DNA of 64,000 nt from Trueperaceae bacterium. GTDB lineage: Bacteria; Deinococcota; Deinococci; Deinococcales; Trueperaceae. A program made the position numbers and the translations under genes. Positions 18,279 through 26,856 of the stretch are shown in pieces. How positions within the stretch are numbered: position 1 is the stretch's first letter; every line of letters starts with the position of its first letter. The stretch covers positions 124,001 to 188,000 of the forward strand of contig DASVCN010000027.1 in the NCBI GenBank assembly GCA_036381595.1, read 5' to 3'. The notes below the pieces were generated by a model. That model was not told where the DNA came from. It saw nothing but the letters and a program-made list of their open reading frames with translations, and ran no database searches.

Positions 18279-18977
18279 CTACTCCTTGGCCCAGAGGATG
18301 CGGCCGCACGACGGACAGCGGGTGACGCCGGCGCCCTTCTTCGCTTTCTGAACCACGTGGATCGGGAGCTTCACGTTGCAGCCCCCGCACTGCTGATTGC
18401 TGACGACCGGGACGAGCCCCACTCCGCGCCTGGCCTTGCGAACCTGCTCGTACTGGCGCAGCAGTTGGCGGTCGATCTCCTTGGCCAGCGACTCACGCTC
18501 GCCCGAGAGCGAGCCGATGCGCTCGTCCAGCTTCTCCAGTCGGGCGTCTTCCTCCGAGCTGAGCTCTGCCAGGACCGGTTCGAGTTCGCCGAGTTCACCT
18601 TCAAGGCCCGCTATCACCTCGTCGAGCTCCTCGAGCTCGCCCAGCAGCGGCATCGTGTCCTCTTCGAGCTCCTGCACGCGGGTTGCGAACTGTAGTTCCT
18701 GATTCTGGAACTGCGAGGCCTCCTTGGCGCTGTCGGCCCTCAGGCCGGCTGCGGCAGCTGCCTTGCGGCGCTCGTCGAGAGCCTTCAGTTCCATCTCGTT
18801 CTGCGAGACGCGCTTCCTCAGATCCTCGCGCTCCGCCCGGCGCTTGGCCAGCTGATCCTCGAGCCCCTGGCGGCGTTTGCGAGTCTCGATCAGCTCCGGC
18901 GGAGTCTGGCCCTTCTCCTCCTGCAGGTTGTCCAGTTCCAGATCCCTGGTCTGGACGTCGCTGAGCCTTTCAAGCAT
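18279..18977 (-). CDS. Coiled-coil protein with C-terminal C4 zinc ribbon
   Basis: A 232-residue protein of the DUF164/CT398-like family. Residues 1-170 form a long antiparallel coiled coil rich in E, L and R. The end carries a zinc ribbon with QQCGGCNVKL and TRCPSCGRILW. Relatives are implicated in protein secretion or flagellar and lipoprotein transport as adaptors, but the role here is unknown. The ATG has a near-perfect AGGAGGTCAG ribosome site, and a -35/-10 pair lies just upstream, unlike the many leaderless genes around it. Confidence 0.8.
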   Translation of the reverse strand: MLERLSDVQTRDLELDNLQEEKGQTPPELIETRKRRQGLEDQLAKRRAEREDLRKRVSQNEMELKALDERRKAAAAAGLRADSAKEASQFQNQELQFATRVQELEEDTMPLLGELEELDEVIAGLEGELGELEPVLAELSSEEDARLEKLDERIGSLSGERESLAKEIDRQLLRQYEQVRKARRGVGLVPVVSNQQCGGCNVKLPIHVVQKAKKGAGVTRCPSCGRILWAKE

Positions 18978-19001
18978 CTGACCTCCTGAGAACGAAGGGC
19001 A

Positions 19002-19029
19002 AAAATAAACTCCGCTCGATCGTCGTCAA
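19002..19029 (-). promoter_or_regulatory. Promoter of zinc-ribbon gene
   Basis: On the minus strand, TTGACG (19029-19024), a 16-base spacer and TATTTT (19007-19002) precede a short leader with AGGAGG. Confidence 0.65.
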
Positions 19030-19141
19030 ACGGAGTGCCCTCATACGCCGTTTACTGGGCGGTTGCTTCACGCCCACGAGTGTAGCACGGCCTGTTCGGC
19101 CCTCGTGATTAGGGATGTGAGTGTCACGTTAGAATCATTCG

Positions 19142-19606
19142 ATGTTCGAAGAGTCTCCCGACGGCTTCATCTCGCGGTGGCGGCAACATGCCGCCGCGGC
19201 CCGGGTGTTCTCGCGAACCGAGGGACTACCGCTCCTCGAGGTGGAGGCGGGCGGGGCGATCCTCCAGGTATTGGAGCGAACCGGCCCGTACCTGGCCCAG
19301 CCGGGCGAGGCGAACGTGATCATCAACCCCACGGCCCGCACCGTCGAGCTGCACGGGAGCGGCAAGATGTCGGTCGAGGTTGCGGGCATCGGCCGGATGA
19401 GCGCCTGCGGCCAGATCATCTACCGCGATGATCCCTTCCTGGTCGTGGATGTGGGCGCGCCCGTGGTCCTGGGCGTGATCGAACCGTTGCCCGATGGAGC
19501 CGTCGCCGGCGCCTGGGTCTCGTTCGAGTCGATCCCGCCGATACACGGTTTCGTGGTGCCCACGCAGAAACGCAACGTGGTGCGTTCGGCAGAGGAAGCT
19601 CCCTGA
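19142..19606 (+). CDS. Hypothetical protein, predicted beta-rich
   Basis: A 154-residue protein with no recognised domain. It is rich in short predicted beta strands (LLEVEAGGAILQVLER, VIINPTARTVEL, KMSVEVAGIGRMSA, LVVDVGAPVVLGVIE) and has no signal peptide or membrane helix. The ATG follows TAGAAT (19130-19135) by six bases, the leaderless arrangement, which supports it as a real gene. The DUF512 radical-SAM gene follows 101 bases later with its own -10, so they are neighbours rather than one operon. No function proposed. Confidence 0.65.
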   Translation: MFEESPDGFISRWRQHAAAARVFSRTEGLPLLEVEAGGAILQVLERTGPYLAQPGEANVIINPTARTVELHGSGKMSVEVAGIGRMSACGQIIYRDDPFLVVDVGAPVVLGVIEPLPDGAVAGAWVSFESIPPIHGFVVPTQKRNVVRSAEEAP

Positions 19607-19707
19607 ATCAGGCCGGAGCGCTCTCCTAACCCCGCTCCTCAGCCTGCTCGAACGATGTTTCGGAGCTGCCTTGGGGCGGCATCGACGTCTGCTACGATGC
19701 ACTGTTC

Positions 19708-21099
19708 ATGAGTCCGCTACCGCACTCCAAGACCCCTGTCGCACGCATCTCGGCGGTCGCGCCAGGATCCCCGGCTGAACGTGCCGGGGTAGGACCCGAC
19801 TGGGAACTGGTCTCGGTGAACGGCCGGGTCATATCCGACATCCTCGCCTATCGTCACGAACTCCTGCGTGGCGAGGTAGAGCTGCTGGTTCGCTCCCCGG
19901 AGGGCGAGGAACGCGAGTTCGGCGCCGCCTGGGAAGACCCGGGGCTGGAGTTCGACGAGGTCATCTTCGACGGGATCCGCCGCTGCGCCAACAAGTGCGA
20001 CTTCTGTTACGTGCATCAGATGCCCAGGGGCATGCGCAAGAGCCTCTACATGATGGACGACGACTTCCGTACCAGCTTCCTCTACGGTTCGTTCGTCACC
20101 CTGACCAATCTGAGCGAGGAGGACGTTCAGCGGATCCTCGACGAGGAGTTGAGCCCGCTCTACGTCTCGGTTCACACCACGGACGAGGAGTTGCGGCGCG
20201 AGATGATGAAGTGGTGGCGGCTCAAGGTGCAGGACGAGTCGAGCACCAGCATCCGCGGAATGCTGGAGCGGCTGCGGCCCATCGATCTCTACACGCAGAT
20301 CGTCACCCTCCCTGGGAGGAACGACGGTCAGCACCTGACCGACACTCTCGAGTTCCTCGCTGAGCAACCGAACGTCCTGGCCAGTGCCGTAGTGCCCGTG
20401 GGGCTGACCGAGCACCGCCGCAACCTGCCCGACGTCCGTGGCTTCACGGCCGACGAGGCCCGTGACGTGGTGAACCGCGTGCGGCCGCTCCAGAAGCGGC
20501 TGTTGGCCCAGCGGGGGACCCGCTTCGTATTCCTTAGCGACGAGTTCTACCTGCTGGCCGGGGAGCCGCTGCCGGGGGCAGACGAGTACGAGGGCTACAC
20601 CATGCTCGAGAACGGCGTGGGGATGGTGCGGGACTTCCTGTCGGAGCCGCTGCCTCGGCTGCCGGTGCGCCTTGAGCAGCCGCGACGGGTGATCCTGGGC
20701 ACCGGCAAGCTCTTCGCTCCGGTGCTCGAGCGAGCGGTAGAACCTTTGCGCCGCATCCGCGGCCTCGAACTGGAGGTGCGGGCGTTGCGTAACAGGACCT
20801 TCGGCGAGATGACGACGGTCGCCGGACTCCTCGCGGGTCGCGACTTCCTCTCCCAGATCGAGCCAGGCGAAGCGGACCTCCTGCTCGTCTCGCCCAACGT
20901 GCTCAAGTACGGCACCGAACTGCTCCTCGACGACCGCACCCTCGGCGACCTCCGCAGCGAGTTGCGGATGGACGTCGAGGTGGGCGGCAGCAGCCTGGGG
21001 GAGCTCGCGCAAGCGGTACTCACCGGGGTCTCTGCCGCCAGTGGCACCCAGTTCGGCTTCTCGACTCACGCCCTCAAGGAGGCCGCGAGGCAGCACTGA
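19708..21099 (+). CDS. DUF512 radical-SAM protein with N-terminal PDZ-like domain
   Basis: A 463-residue protein. Residues about 10-70 form a PDZ-like domain (SPAERAGVGPDWELVSVNG). A radical-SAM cluster follows at C93, C97 and C100 (RCANKCDFCYVHQMP), then a DUF512 region with FVTLTNLSEEDV, YVSVHTTDEELRREMM, TQIVTLPGRNDG and VILGTGKLF. The family occurs in clostridia, cyanobacteria and Thermus-Deinococcus; its reaction is unknown. The ATG lies nine bases after TACGAT, an acceptable leaderless spacing. The PDZ domain suggests recognition of a protein C-terminus. Confidence 0.88.
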   Translation: MSPLPHSKTPVARISAVAPGSPAERAGVGPDWELVSVNGRVISDILAYRHELLRGEVELLVRSPEGEEREFGAAWEDPGLEFDEVIFDGIRRCANKCDFCYVHQMPRGMRKSLYMMDDDFRTSFLYGSFVTLTNLSEEDVQRILDEELSPLYVSVHTTDEELRREMMKWWRLKVQDESSTSIRGMLERLRPIDLYTQIVTLPGRNDGQHLTDTLEFLAEQPNVLASAVVPVGLTEHRRNLPDVRGFTADEARDVVNRVRPLQKRLLAQRGTRFVFLSDEFYLLAGEPLPGADEYEGYTMLENGVGMVRDFLSEPLPRLPVRLEQPRRVILGTGKLFAPVLERAVEPLRRIRGLELEVRALRNRTFGEMTTVAGLLAGRDFLSQIEPGEADLLLVSPNVLKYGTELLLDDRTLGDLRSELRMDVEVGGSSLGELAQAVLTGVSAASGTQFGFSTHALKEAARQH

Positions 21100-21227
21100 C
21101 CGGACCCAGCACGTACCGCACTGCCGATCGACCCGAACAGGCGATTCAAGAGGCCATACCGTTCCGTGCCTCGAGGGCCCAGAATTCTTGCCGTCCATCT
21201 CGAGCTCTGGTGGTAGATTTTCAGCCC

Positions 21228-21632
21228 ATGGACACGAACATCGACCGTTTCCTCGCATCTCACGATCACTATCTGGCGGACATTCGGAAGGTCTATTCCG
21301 GGGGAGACGTCGCCGACTACCTGGCCTGGTTGCTGCCCGGCTTCAGCGGCTCGTTCGCCCGGGCAGGGATGGATCGAAGCGAGCCTTACGACATCGGAGG
21401 GTCGATCGAAGGAATGACCGAATCAGCGGCTTCGATACCTGGCCTCCGATCGGAGATAATCGGCCGCGAGGCGCGCCGCAGCAGCGGAAACGAGATTCTG
21501 GTGAGATACGAGAAGAGGATATACAGCTACGACGAACCGGTATCGTTCGCCATGGTTGTCGAGTCGTGGCGCCAGGTCAACGGTTCGTGGCGTCTCAACA
21601 GGGAGAGCATCGAGGTAGGACGACCCGTTTGA
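21228..21632 (+). CDS. SnoaL/DUF4440-like NTF2-fold protein
   Basis: A 134-residue soluble protein whose second half (EILVRYEKRIYSYDEPVSFA, then VVESWRQVNGSWRLNRESIE) has the curved-sheet pattern of NTF2-like DUF4440/SnoaL proteins. These include small-molecule isomerases and stress-linked binding proteins. No catalytic residues can be assigned. The ATG follows TAGATT (21214-21219) by eight bases, supporting leaderless expression. It lies just upstream of pgi, which has its own -10 box. Confidence 0.6.
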   Translation: MDTNIDRFLASHDHYLADIRKVYSGGDVADYLAWLLPGFSGSFARAGMDRSEPYDIGGSIEGMTESAASIPGLRSEIIGREARRSSGNEILVRYEKRIYSYDEPVSFAMVVESWRQVNGSWRLNRESIEVGRPV

Positions 21633-21660
21633 TGGAGGGACGTCGGCTACACTCGTTCCC

Positions 21661-23037
21661 ATGATTGGAATCGACCTGAAGAACGTCGAGGCCGGCGGGC
21701 TCGGCGTCACGCACGGCATCGAGCTCGAGAGGGAGTACCGCGCCTGGGCCGACCGGCTCGAGGGAGCGGTGAGCGACATATTCAGCCGGAGAGACGACCC
21801 AGCGGAGATGCTCGGCTGGATCGGACTTCCCCAGGCGGGCGCATGGGTAGATGAGATCGAGTCGTACGCGCGCGAGGTCCGGCAGAGCGATCTGACCGAC
21901 CTGGTGGTGCTGGGTATCGGTGGGTCGAGCCTGGGTGCCCTGACGGTCGCGAGCGCGCTGCAGCACCCGTACCGGGCGCTCCAGGCACGGGGCGACGGGC
22001 TTCGCCTCCACTTCGTAGACAACGTCGACCCCGACGCGATCAGTGGGCTGATGGAGGTGCTCGATCCGAGCCGCACGTTGGTCAACGTCATCAGCAAGTC
22101 GGGCAGTACCGCCGAGACCATGGCCGCCTACCTGGCGTTCAAGAAGTGGCTCGAAGACGACCTGGGTGACGGCTTCAGCGATCGGGTCGTGGCCACGACC
22201 GATCCCGAGAGCGGGATACTGCGGCCACTGGCCGATCGTCGCGGCTACCGCACCTTCACGGTGCCCCCTTCGGTCGGCGGTCGGTTCAGCGTGCTCTCGG
22301 CCGTGGGCCTGTTGCCCATCGCGCTCGCGGGCATCGACGTTCGCGCGCTCCTGGGCGGCGCCGCTCGGGCCAACGACACCGTCCGACGGCCGATCGAGGA
22401 GAACCCGATACGACAGGCGGCGCTCGTCCAGTACCTCTGCTACCGCCGCGGCAAGCCGATCAGCGTGCTGATGCCGTACAGCAGCCGGCTCCGTAACCTG
22501 GGCGGTTGGTTCGTCCAACTCTGGGCGGAGTCTCTGGGCAAGGCCGAAAGCCTGACCGGGAGCCTCGTGCACGAGGGCAGTACCCCCCTGGCCGCCGTCG
22601 GCGCGACCGACCAGCACTCGCAGGTTCAGCTCTTCAACGAGGGTCCCAACAACAAGCTCATAGCCTTCGTCCGGGTCGCCGAGTTCGACCATCGGCTGAA
22701 CATCCCCGACTCGGAGCCGGAGTTGGAGCAGCTCGCCTACCTGGCGGGGGAGAGCTTCAACCGCTTGATCAACGCCGAGCAGGCCGCGACCGGCCACGCG
22801 CTCGCTCAGCACCTGAGGCCGAACTACACGCTTCTGCTGGAGCGGCTCGACGCAGCCTCGCTCGGTGAACTGCTGCAGTTCCTGATGTGGCAGACGGCCC
22901 TGATGGGTGAACTGACGGGGATCAACACCTACGACCAACCGGGCGTCGAACTGGGCAAGGTCTACACTTACGCGCTGATGGGACGCGACGGCTACGACGA
23001 AGTGCGGGCCGAGCTCGAGGAACAGGGGCTGGAGTAG
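21661..23037 (+). CDS. pgi: Glucose-6-phosphate isomerase
   Basis: Interconverts glucose-6-phosphate and fructose-6-phosphate. The 458-residue length is that of the shorter Bacillus-type enzymes. Motifs visible are [63 protein letters not shown] and [12 protein letters not shown], whose Lys is catalytic. TACACT (21648-21653) ends seven bases before the ATG, again leaderless. Alpha-glucan phosphorylase and 6-phosphogluconolactonase in this window act around the same hexose-phosphate pool. Confidence 0.97.
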   Translation: MIGIDLKNVEAGGLGVTHGIELEREYRAWADRLEGAVSDIFSRRDDPAEMLGWIGLPQAGAWVDEIESYAREVRQSDLTDLVVLGIGGSSLGALTVASALQHPYRALQARGDGLRLHFVDNVDPDAISGLMEVLDPSRTLVNVISKSGSTAETMAAYLAFKKWLEDDLGDGFSDRVVATTDPESGILRPLADRRGYRTFTVPPSVGGRFSVLSAVGLLPIALAGIDVRALLGGAARANDTVRRPIEENPIRQAALVQYLCYRRGKPISVLMPYSSRLRNLGGWFVQLWAESLGKAESLTGSLVHEGSTPLAAVGATDQHSQVQLFNEGPNNKLIAFVRVAEFDHRLNIPDSEPELEQLAYLAGESFNRLINAEQAATGHALAQHLRPNYTLLLERLDAASLGELLQFLMWQTALMGELTGINTYDQPGVELGKVYTYALMGRDGYDEVRAELEEQGLE

Positions 23038-23108
23038 CAGATCGAACCCCGGATCGAGCCCAGGCGCCTCACACCTGGTTCCTTCGCGAGAGGTGTTATC
23101 TTCCGGCG

Positions 23109-24002
23109 GTGAACGCGATGCCCGAAGCCGAAGCAACCGCTGAGTCCGCTACCCGTAGGCGTCGATTGCACAGTTACCTCGATCTGGTCCGCTTCGAGCA
23201 CACGCTGTTCGCACTGCCGTTCGCCTACGCCGGGATGCTGGTCGCCGCCGGTGGCTGGCCCGGCTGGGCCACCTTCGGCTGGATCACGGTGGCGATGGTG
23301 GGGGCCCGGACGGCTGCCATGGCCTTGAACCGGCTGATCGACGCACGGCTCGATGCCCTCAATCCCCGTACGGCCGGCCGTGAACTGCCGAAAGGCGTCC
23401 TCGGCCGTGTCGACGCCCTCGTCCTCGCCTTCATCGGGTTCGCCCTTCTGGCCCTGGCCGGGTGGGCCCTGAATCCGCTCACGCTCGCCCTACTGCCGGT
23501 GGCGGTCGCGGCGCTCACCCTCTACTCGTACACGAAGCGGATCAGCTGGCTATGTCACCTGTGGTTGGGTGCGACCATCGGGGCGGCCGCAGCCGGCGGC
23601 TGGATCGGCGTGACCGGCTCATTCTCCGCGGGGGCGGTGTGCCTGTGGCTGGGCGTCGCTCTGTGGATCGCAGGTTTCGACGTGATCTACGGAATGCTCG
23701 ACTTCGAGTTCGACCGTGAACACCGGATCCAGAGCATCCCTGCACGCTTCGGCCTCAAGCGGGCAGTTACTATCTCGGGCGTAATGCACGGGCTGGCCGT
23801 CGCCGCCCTGCTGCTGCTCGTTCCTCTCACCCGTATGGGAGTCGTCTACCTGGCCGCGGTCGCTCTCGTGGCGGCGGTGCTTCTGCGTTCGCATCTGCTG
23901 GTGCGGACTCGCGGGGCTGGAGTAGCTCTGGCGGCGTTCAACGCCAACCTCTACGTCTCCTCGCTGGTACTGGCCGGGGTCGTCCTCGACCTGCTGCTGT
24001 AG
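23109..24002 (+). CDS. UbiA-family polyprenyltransferase (MqnP/UbiA-like)
   Basis: An integral-membrane prenyltransferase with about eight helices, 297 residues. The two Asp-rich motifs are NRLIDARLDA (within a block ending NPRTAGRELPKG) and DFEFDREHRIQS. This form matches UbiA-like enzymes of quinone synthesis, and the NPRTA block is common in the futalosine-pathway MqnP group. No other menaquinone genes are nearby, so the exact aromatic acceptor is open. The GTG start lies six bases after TATCTT (23097-23102). An in-frame ATG three codons on is possible. Confidence 0.85.
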   Translation: MNAMPEAEATAESATRRRRLHSYLDLVRFEHTLFALPFAYAGMLVAAGGWPGWATFGWITVAMVGARTAAMALNRLIDARLDALNPRTAGRELPKGVLGRVDALVLAFIGFALLALAGWALNPLTLALLPVAVAALTLYSYTKRISWLCHLWLGATIGAAAAGGWIGVTGSFSAGAVCLWLGVALWIAGFDVIYGMLDFEFDREHRIQSIPARFGLKRAVTISGVMHGLAVAALLLLVPLTRMGVVYLAAVALVAAVLLRSHLLVRTRGAGVALAAFNANLYVSSLVLAGVVLDLLL

Positions 24003-24036
24003 GCGCATGCTCGGGTCGTAGTCGTCGCCCGTCTGC

Positions 24037-24066
24037 TTGACACCCCTCAGCGCCCGAGAATAGACT
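24037..24066 (+). promoter_or_regulatory. Promoter of tRNA-Asp
   Basis: TTGACA (24037-24042), an 18-base spacer and TAGACT (24061-24066) end 12 bases before the tRNA. Confidence 0.85.
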
Positions 24067-24078
24067 CTTTATCTGCGT

Positions 24079-24154
24079 GGAGCCGTAGTGTAGCGGTTAG
24101 CATATCTGCCTGTCACGCAGAAGGTCGCGGGTTCAAATCCCGTCGGCTCCGCCA
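24079..24154 (+). tRNA. tRNA-Asp (anticodon GTC)
   Basis: A full cloverleaf: acceptor stem GGAGCCG/CGGCTCC, D arm with AGCGGTTAGC, anticodon stem TCTGC/GCAGA enclosing CTGTCAC (GTC at 24112-24114), and T arm with GGTTCAAATCC. GCCA follows, so the CCA end is encoded. It has its own consensus promoter and a terminator immediately after, so it is a single-gene unit. This is the only tRNA in the window. Confidence 0.97.
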
Positions 24155-24160
24155 ACGAGA

Positions 24161-24190
24161 GGCGCCGCCAGTGTAGCGGCGCCTTCTTCA
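24161..24190 (+). terminator. Terminator of tRNA-Asp
   Basis: An 8-bp GC stem GGCGCCGC/GCGGCGCC, with a 7-base loop, then TTCTTC. Confidence 0.85.
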
Positions 24191-24211
24191 TGGATGCCGG
24201 TAAGGGGTTCG

Positions 24212-24538
24212 TCAGCCGGTAGGAGAACGCGCCTCTCGCATCCTGCGCGCCTCCGCCACGACCCGCCGCGCTCGCGGCAGATCGCGTTTCAGGACCAGCA
24301 AGGTAGTGCTCATGCCGGCCCCTATGGCCGCTTCGGAGCCAACGGTCACGGTGTTCTTCACCCGCGCTCCTACGTGAGCCCTGCGGAGGGCGCTAGCGAC
24401 CTCGAGCAACGCCTCCGGCCTGTGCCCCGGCGCTTCGTAGAGCGCCACCCAACGAAGGGAATCGCTCAACAGCAGGACCAGACACGCCGTAACGGCGCCG
24501 ATGGTGAGCAGCAGCAACCACGTTTCGCTCGCCGACAC
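24212..24538 (-). CDS. Small single-pass membrane protein, hypothetical
   Basis: 108 residues: one N-terminal membrane helix (TWLLLLTIGAVTACLVLLL) and a short cytoplasmic domain with VALYEAPGHRPEALLEVASALR, which loosely recalls DUF2007-type signalling domains. The GTG start has GGAGGTGACC eight bases upstream, a conventional ribosome site. It lies between tRNA-Asp and the RpiR regulator on the minus strand, 50 bases after the regulator, and may be co-transcribed with it. No function proposed. Confidence 0.6.
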   Translation of the reverse strand: MSASETWLLLLTIGAVTACLVLLLSDSLRWVALYEAPGHRPEALLEVASALRRAHVGARVKNTVTVGSEAAIGAGMSTTLLVLKRDLPRARRVVAEARRMREARSPTG

Positions 24539-24588
24539 GTTCGGTCACCTCCATCTGAGGGTCTTCACCGCACGATAGCGGGTCGAGG

Positions 24589-25362
24589 TTATTTTCGTTG
24601 TTCGTCTATGGCTGCCTGCGTCTTCGACAGGGCCTCGCCCGAAGCGTCGGCGTTGCGCATGGCCAGGGCCACATAGAGGGAGTCGATGATGGCGAGGTGG
24701 GCCGTGCGGGAGGCCATCGCCTCGACCCTGGAAGTGGTTTCGCTGGTAGCGGCCACCAGATGGATGTGGGCGTGCTTGAGTAGCGGGGAGCGGAAGTACG
24801 AGGTGAGTGCTATGACCGTAGCGCCCATCTCCCGTGCCTTGGCTGCCGTCTTGTTCACCTCCTTCGTCTCCCCGGTGTGGGAGACGATGAAAGCGACGTC
24901 GCCTGGTCGCAAGAGTGCCGCGTTCACAGCCTGCATGTGCGAATCGGGCGGCGTCGAGACCCGCAGGCCGATCCGCAGGAAGCGGTAGTAGGCGTCGACC
25001 ACCACCGGAGCGCTGGAGCCCATCCCGTAGATGTCTATGTTGCGAGCTTTCGCCAGCGCATCGATGGCCGCCTGAAGCGACTCCTCCTCCAGCAGTTCGC
25101 TGGTCTCGTTGAGGGCGGTCACCTCGGAGCGGATCACCTTCCGGACTATCTCCAGCGGGGAGTCGCCGGGCGTCAGTTCCTCGCTCAAGGCGGCGGGCGG
25201 GTTACTTCCGCGCTCCATGGCGAGGGCGATCTTGAACTCCTTGAAGCCAGAGAATCCCAGCGCCTGGGTGAGGCGCATGACGGTGGCCGTGCTCACCTGA
25301 GCACGTTCGGCGAGAGCCTCGACGGAGATGTTGAGGACCTCGTTCGCGCTGCCCAGCACCAC
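24589..25362 (-). CDS. RpiR/MurR-family regulator with SIS domain
   Basis: A sugar-phosphate-sensing regulator. The helix-turn-helix (VEALAERAQVSTATVMRLTQ, GFSGFKEFKIALA) is followed by a SIS domain (IDIYGMGSSAPVVVDAYYRF, FIVSHTGETKEV, GATVIALTSYFRSPL, TSRVEAMASRTA). The interval uses the first GTG, but family homology clearly extends upstream: the same frame continues as IRGLLGRLTPSEEAVAR back to at least 25413 and stays open to about 25485, with no ATG, GTG or TTG. The true start must therefore be non-standard. Divergent from the Ugp-like operon it probably controls. Confidence 0.9.
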   Translation of the reverse strand: MVLGSANEVLNISVEALAERAQVSTATVMRLTQALGFSGFKEFKIALAMERGSNPPAALSEELTPGDSPLEIVRKVIRSEVTALNETSELLEEESLQAAIDALAKARNIDIYGMGSSAPVVVDAYYRFLRIGLRVSTPPDSHMQAVNAALLRPGDVAFIVSHTGETKEVNKTAAKAREMGATVIALTSYFRSPLLKHAHIHLVAATSETTSRVEAMASRTAHLAIIDSLYVALAMRNADASGEALSKTQAAIDEQRK

Positions 25363-25450
25363 GCGTGCGACCGCCTCCTCCGAGGGCGTCAGGCGGCCGA
25401 GGAGGCCCCTTATGCGAGCGGTTACCGGAGCGCTCGACCGAGGCGAAATC

Positions 25451-25481
25451 TTATTACCACCGTTTACGTGTGCGATGTCAA
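25451..25481 (-). promoter_or_regulatory. rpiR candidate promoter P2 (proximal)
   Basis: Minus strand: TTGACA (25481-25476), 19-base spacer, TAATAA (25456-25451). The spacing is long, so it is weaker than P1. Confidence 0.4.
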
Positions 25482-25482
25482 C

Positions 25483-25511
25483 AGGTTACGAACAGGCCGG
25501 AAACTTGTCAA
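25483..25511 (-). promoter_or_regulatory. rpiR promoter P1 (distal)
   Basis: Minus strand: TTGACA (25511-25506), exactly 17 bases, TAACCT (25488-25483). Six bases further lies an ATC at 25476 in frame with the regulator. The TGTCAACA repeats at 25476 and 25506, 30 bp apart, could also serve as an operator. Confidence 0.6.
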
Positions 25512-25716
25512 CAACTGTCGCTGGAGTCGCTCGGGCCGGACGAACCCTGGCCCCGGGGACGGACGCTTCGCGAGCGATGAGCCGGTGAGAGTCCAGGAAG
25601 GGCCGCCCGGGCGACTGGGGATGCCGGCAGAGGATCGGCGGGCCGGACTCAGACCGCCTCGCGGTCGAGCGTGGAGTGTAAGAACGTAACGATGCTGGCG
25701 CGATGAGTGAAGAATC
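25512..25716. other. Intergenic region between rpiR and ugp-like promoters
   Basis: About 205 bases without a convincing gene on either strand. No clear palindrome or repeat was found beyond the TGTCAACA pair at its left border. Confidence 0.5.
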
Positions 25717-25746
25717 TTGACATCGGCCGCCGTGGCTCCGTATAGT
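25717..25746 (+). promoter_or_regulatory. Promoter of ugp-like operon
   Basis: TTGACA (25717-25722), 18-base spacer, TATAGT (25741-25746). The leader is then about 150 bases long before the ATG at 25903, leaving room for operator control by the divergent RpiR protein. Confidence 0.8.
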
Positions 25747-25902
25747 TCGTCAAGACTCAATCGATCAACAGACGGGGGCTCGAACGACTCCATAGAGCCG
25801 ATTCATTGTGCCAACGAGGTCGAAAATTGCCAACACGTAGAGTTAATCACGGTCGACTCCCCGCCGGTACCGGCGCCGGGAGCACTGCCCGCCCGGTCGC
25901 AG

Positions 25903-26856
25903 ATGGCGCTTGAGGTCAAGCCGGAATCGGAGGGCGGCGTGGCCTCGCGGCACTCCCGCTCCTCAGGTGGAGTCTCCCGTCGGAAACTGTTCGAAGCGCT
26001 GAGCGCGTACCTGTTCCTGCTGCCGGCGGCTCTGATACTTTTCACCTTCCAGTACCTCCCGGCCGTGGACGTCTTCCGCATCAGCCTCACCAACCGGCTG
26101 CTGCTCCGTCCGTACAGCGACTTCATCGGACTCGAGAACTACAGCCGGCTTATCTCCGACGAGCGCTTCTGGAACTCGGTCTGGAACACCCTCTACTTCG
26201 TCGGGGGAAGCGTTCCGTTGCAGACCGGCCTGGCCCTGCTCCTGGCGATGGCGCTGGCGACCAAGCTGAAAGGGATGGGCTTCTTCCGCACCACCTTCTT
26301 CCTGCCGGTGGTCACCTCGATGGTCGCCGTGTCGGTCATCTGGGAGTGGCTCTACCACCCGAGGATCGGTCTCATCAACGAGGTGATCGAACTCTTCGGC
26401 GGCAGCGCCATCCCCTGGCTCAACAGCTCCGAGTGGGCGATGCCGGCGATTATCCTGCTGGTCGTCTGGAAGGGGACCGGCTACTACATGGTCATCTACC
26501 TCGCAGGGCTGATGGACATCCCCGACCAGTACTACGAGGCGGCCAAGATCGACGGCGCCAGCGGCTGGTCGATGTTCCGGCACATCACCTGGCCGCTTCT
26601 CGCTCCTACCACCTACCTGATCCTCATCCTGCAGATGATCAACTCGTTCCAGGTGTTCTCGACGGTCTACGTCATGACCGGCGGCGGCCCCGTGGGCTCA
26701 ACTGAGGTCGTCGTCTTCTACCTGTTCCAGCGGGCGTTCGAGAGCCTCGAGTTCGGCTACGCCTCGGCCATCTCGGTGGTGATGTTCCTGTTCCTGGTGA
26801 TCCTCACCGTCTTGCAGCGGGTCTTCATCGGAAGCCGGGTGAGCTACGACAGATGA
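25903..26856 (+). CDS. ABC transporter permease, UgpA/MalF-like
   Basis: A 317-residue inner-membrane permease with six helices, beginning YLFLLPAALILFTFQYLP, and the EAA loop YYEAAKIDGASGWSMFRHITWPLLAPT that docks the ATPase. Typical of carbohydrate-uptake class 1 importers, including glycerol-3-phosphate UgpA. The ATG at 25903 is the only standard start downstream of the promoter; it lacks a clear ribosome site. It overlaps the next permease by four bases. Assigned to the Ugp subgroup mainly from the binding protein and enzymes in the operon. Confidence 0.88.
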   Translation: MALEVKPESEGGVASRHSRSSGGVSRRKLFEALSAYLFLLPAALILFTFQYLPAVDVFRISLTNRLLLRPYSDFIGLENYSRLISDERFWNSVWNTLYFVGGSVPLQTGLALLLAMALATKLKGMGFFRTTFFLPVVTSMVAVSVIWEWLYHPRIGLINEVIELFGGSAIPWLNSSEWAMPAIILLVVWKGTGYYMVIYLAGLMDIPDQYYEAAKIDGASGWSMFRHITWPLLAPTTYLILILQMINSFQVFSTVYVMTGGGPVGSTEVVVFYLFQRAFESLEFGYASAISVVMFLFLVILTVLQRVFIGSRVSYDR

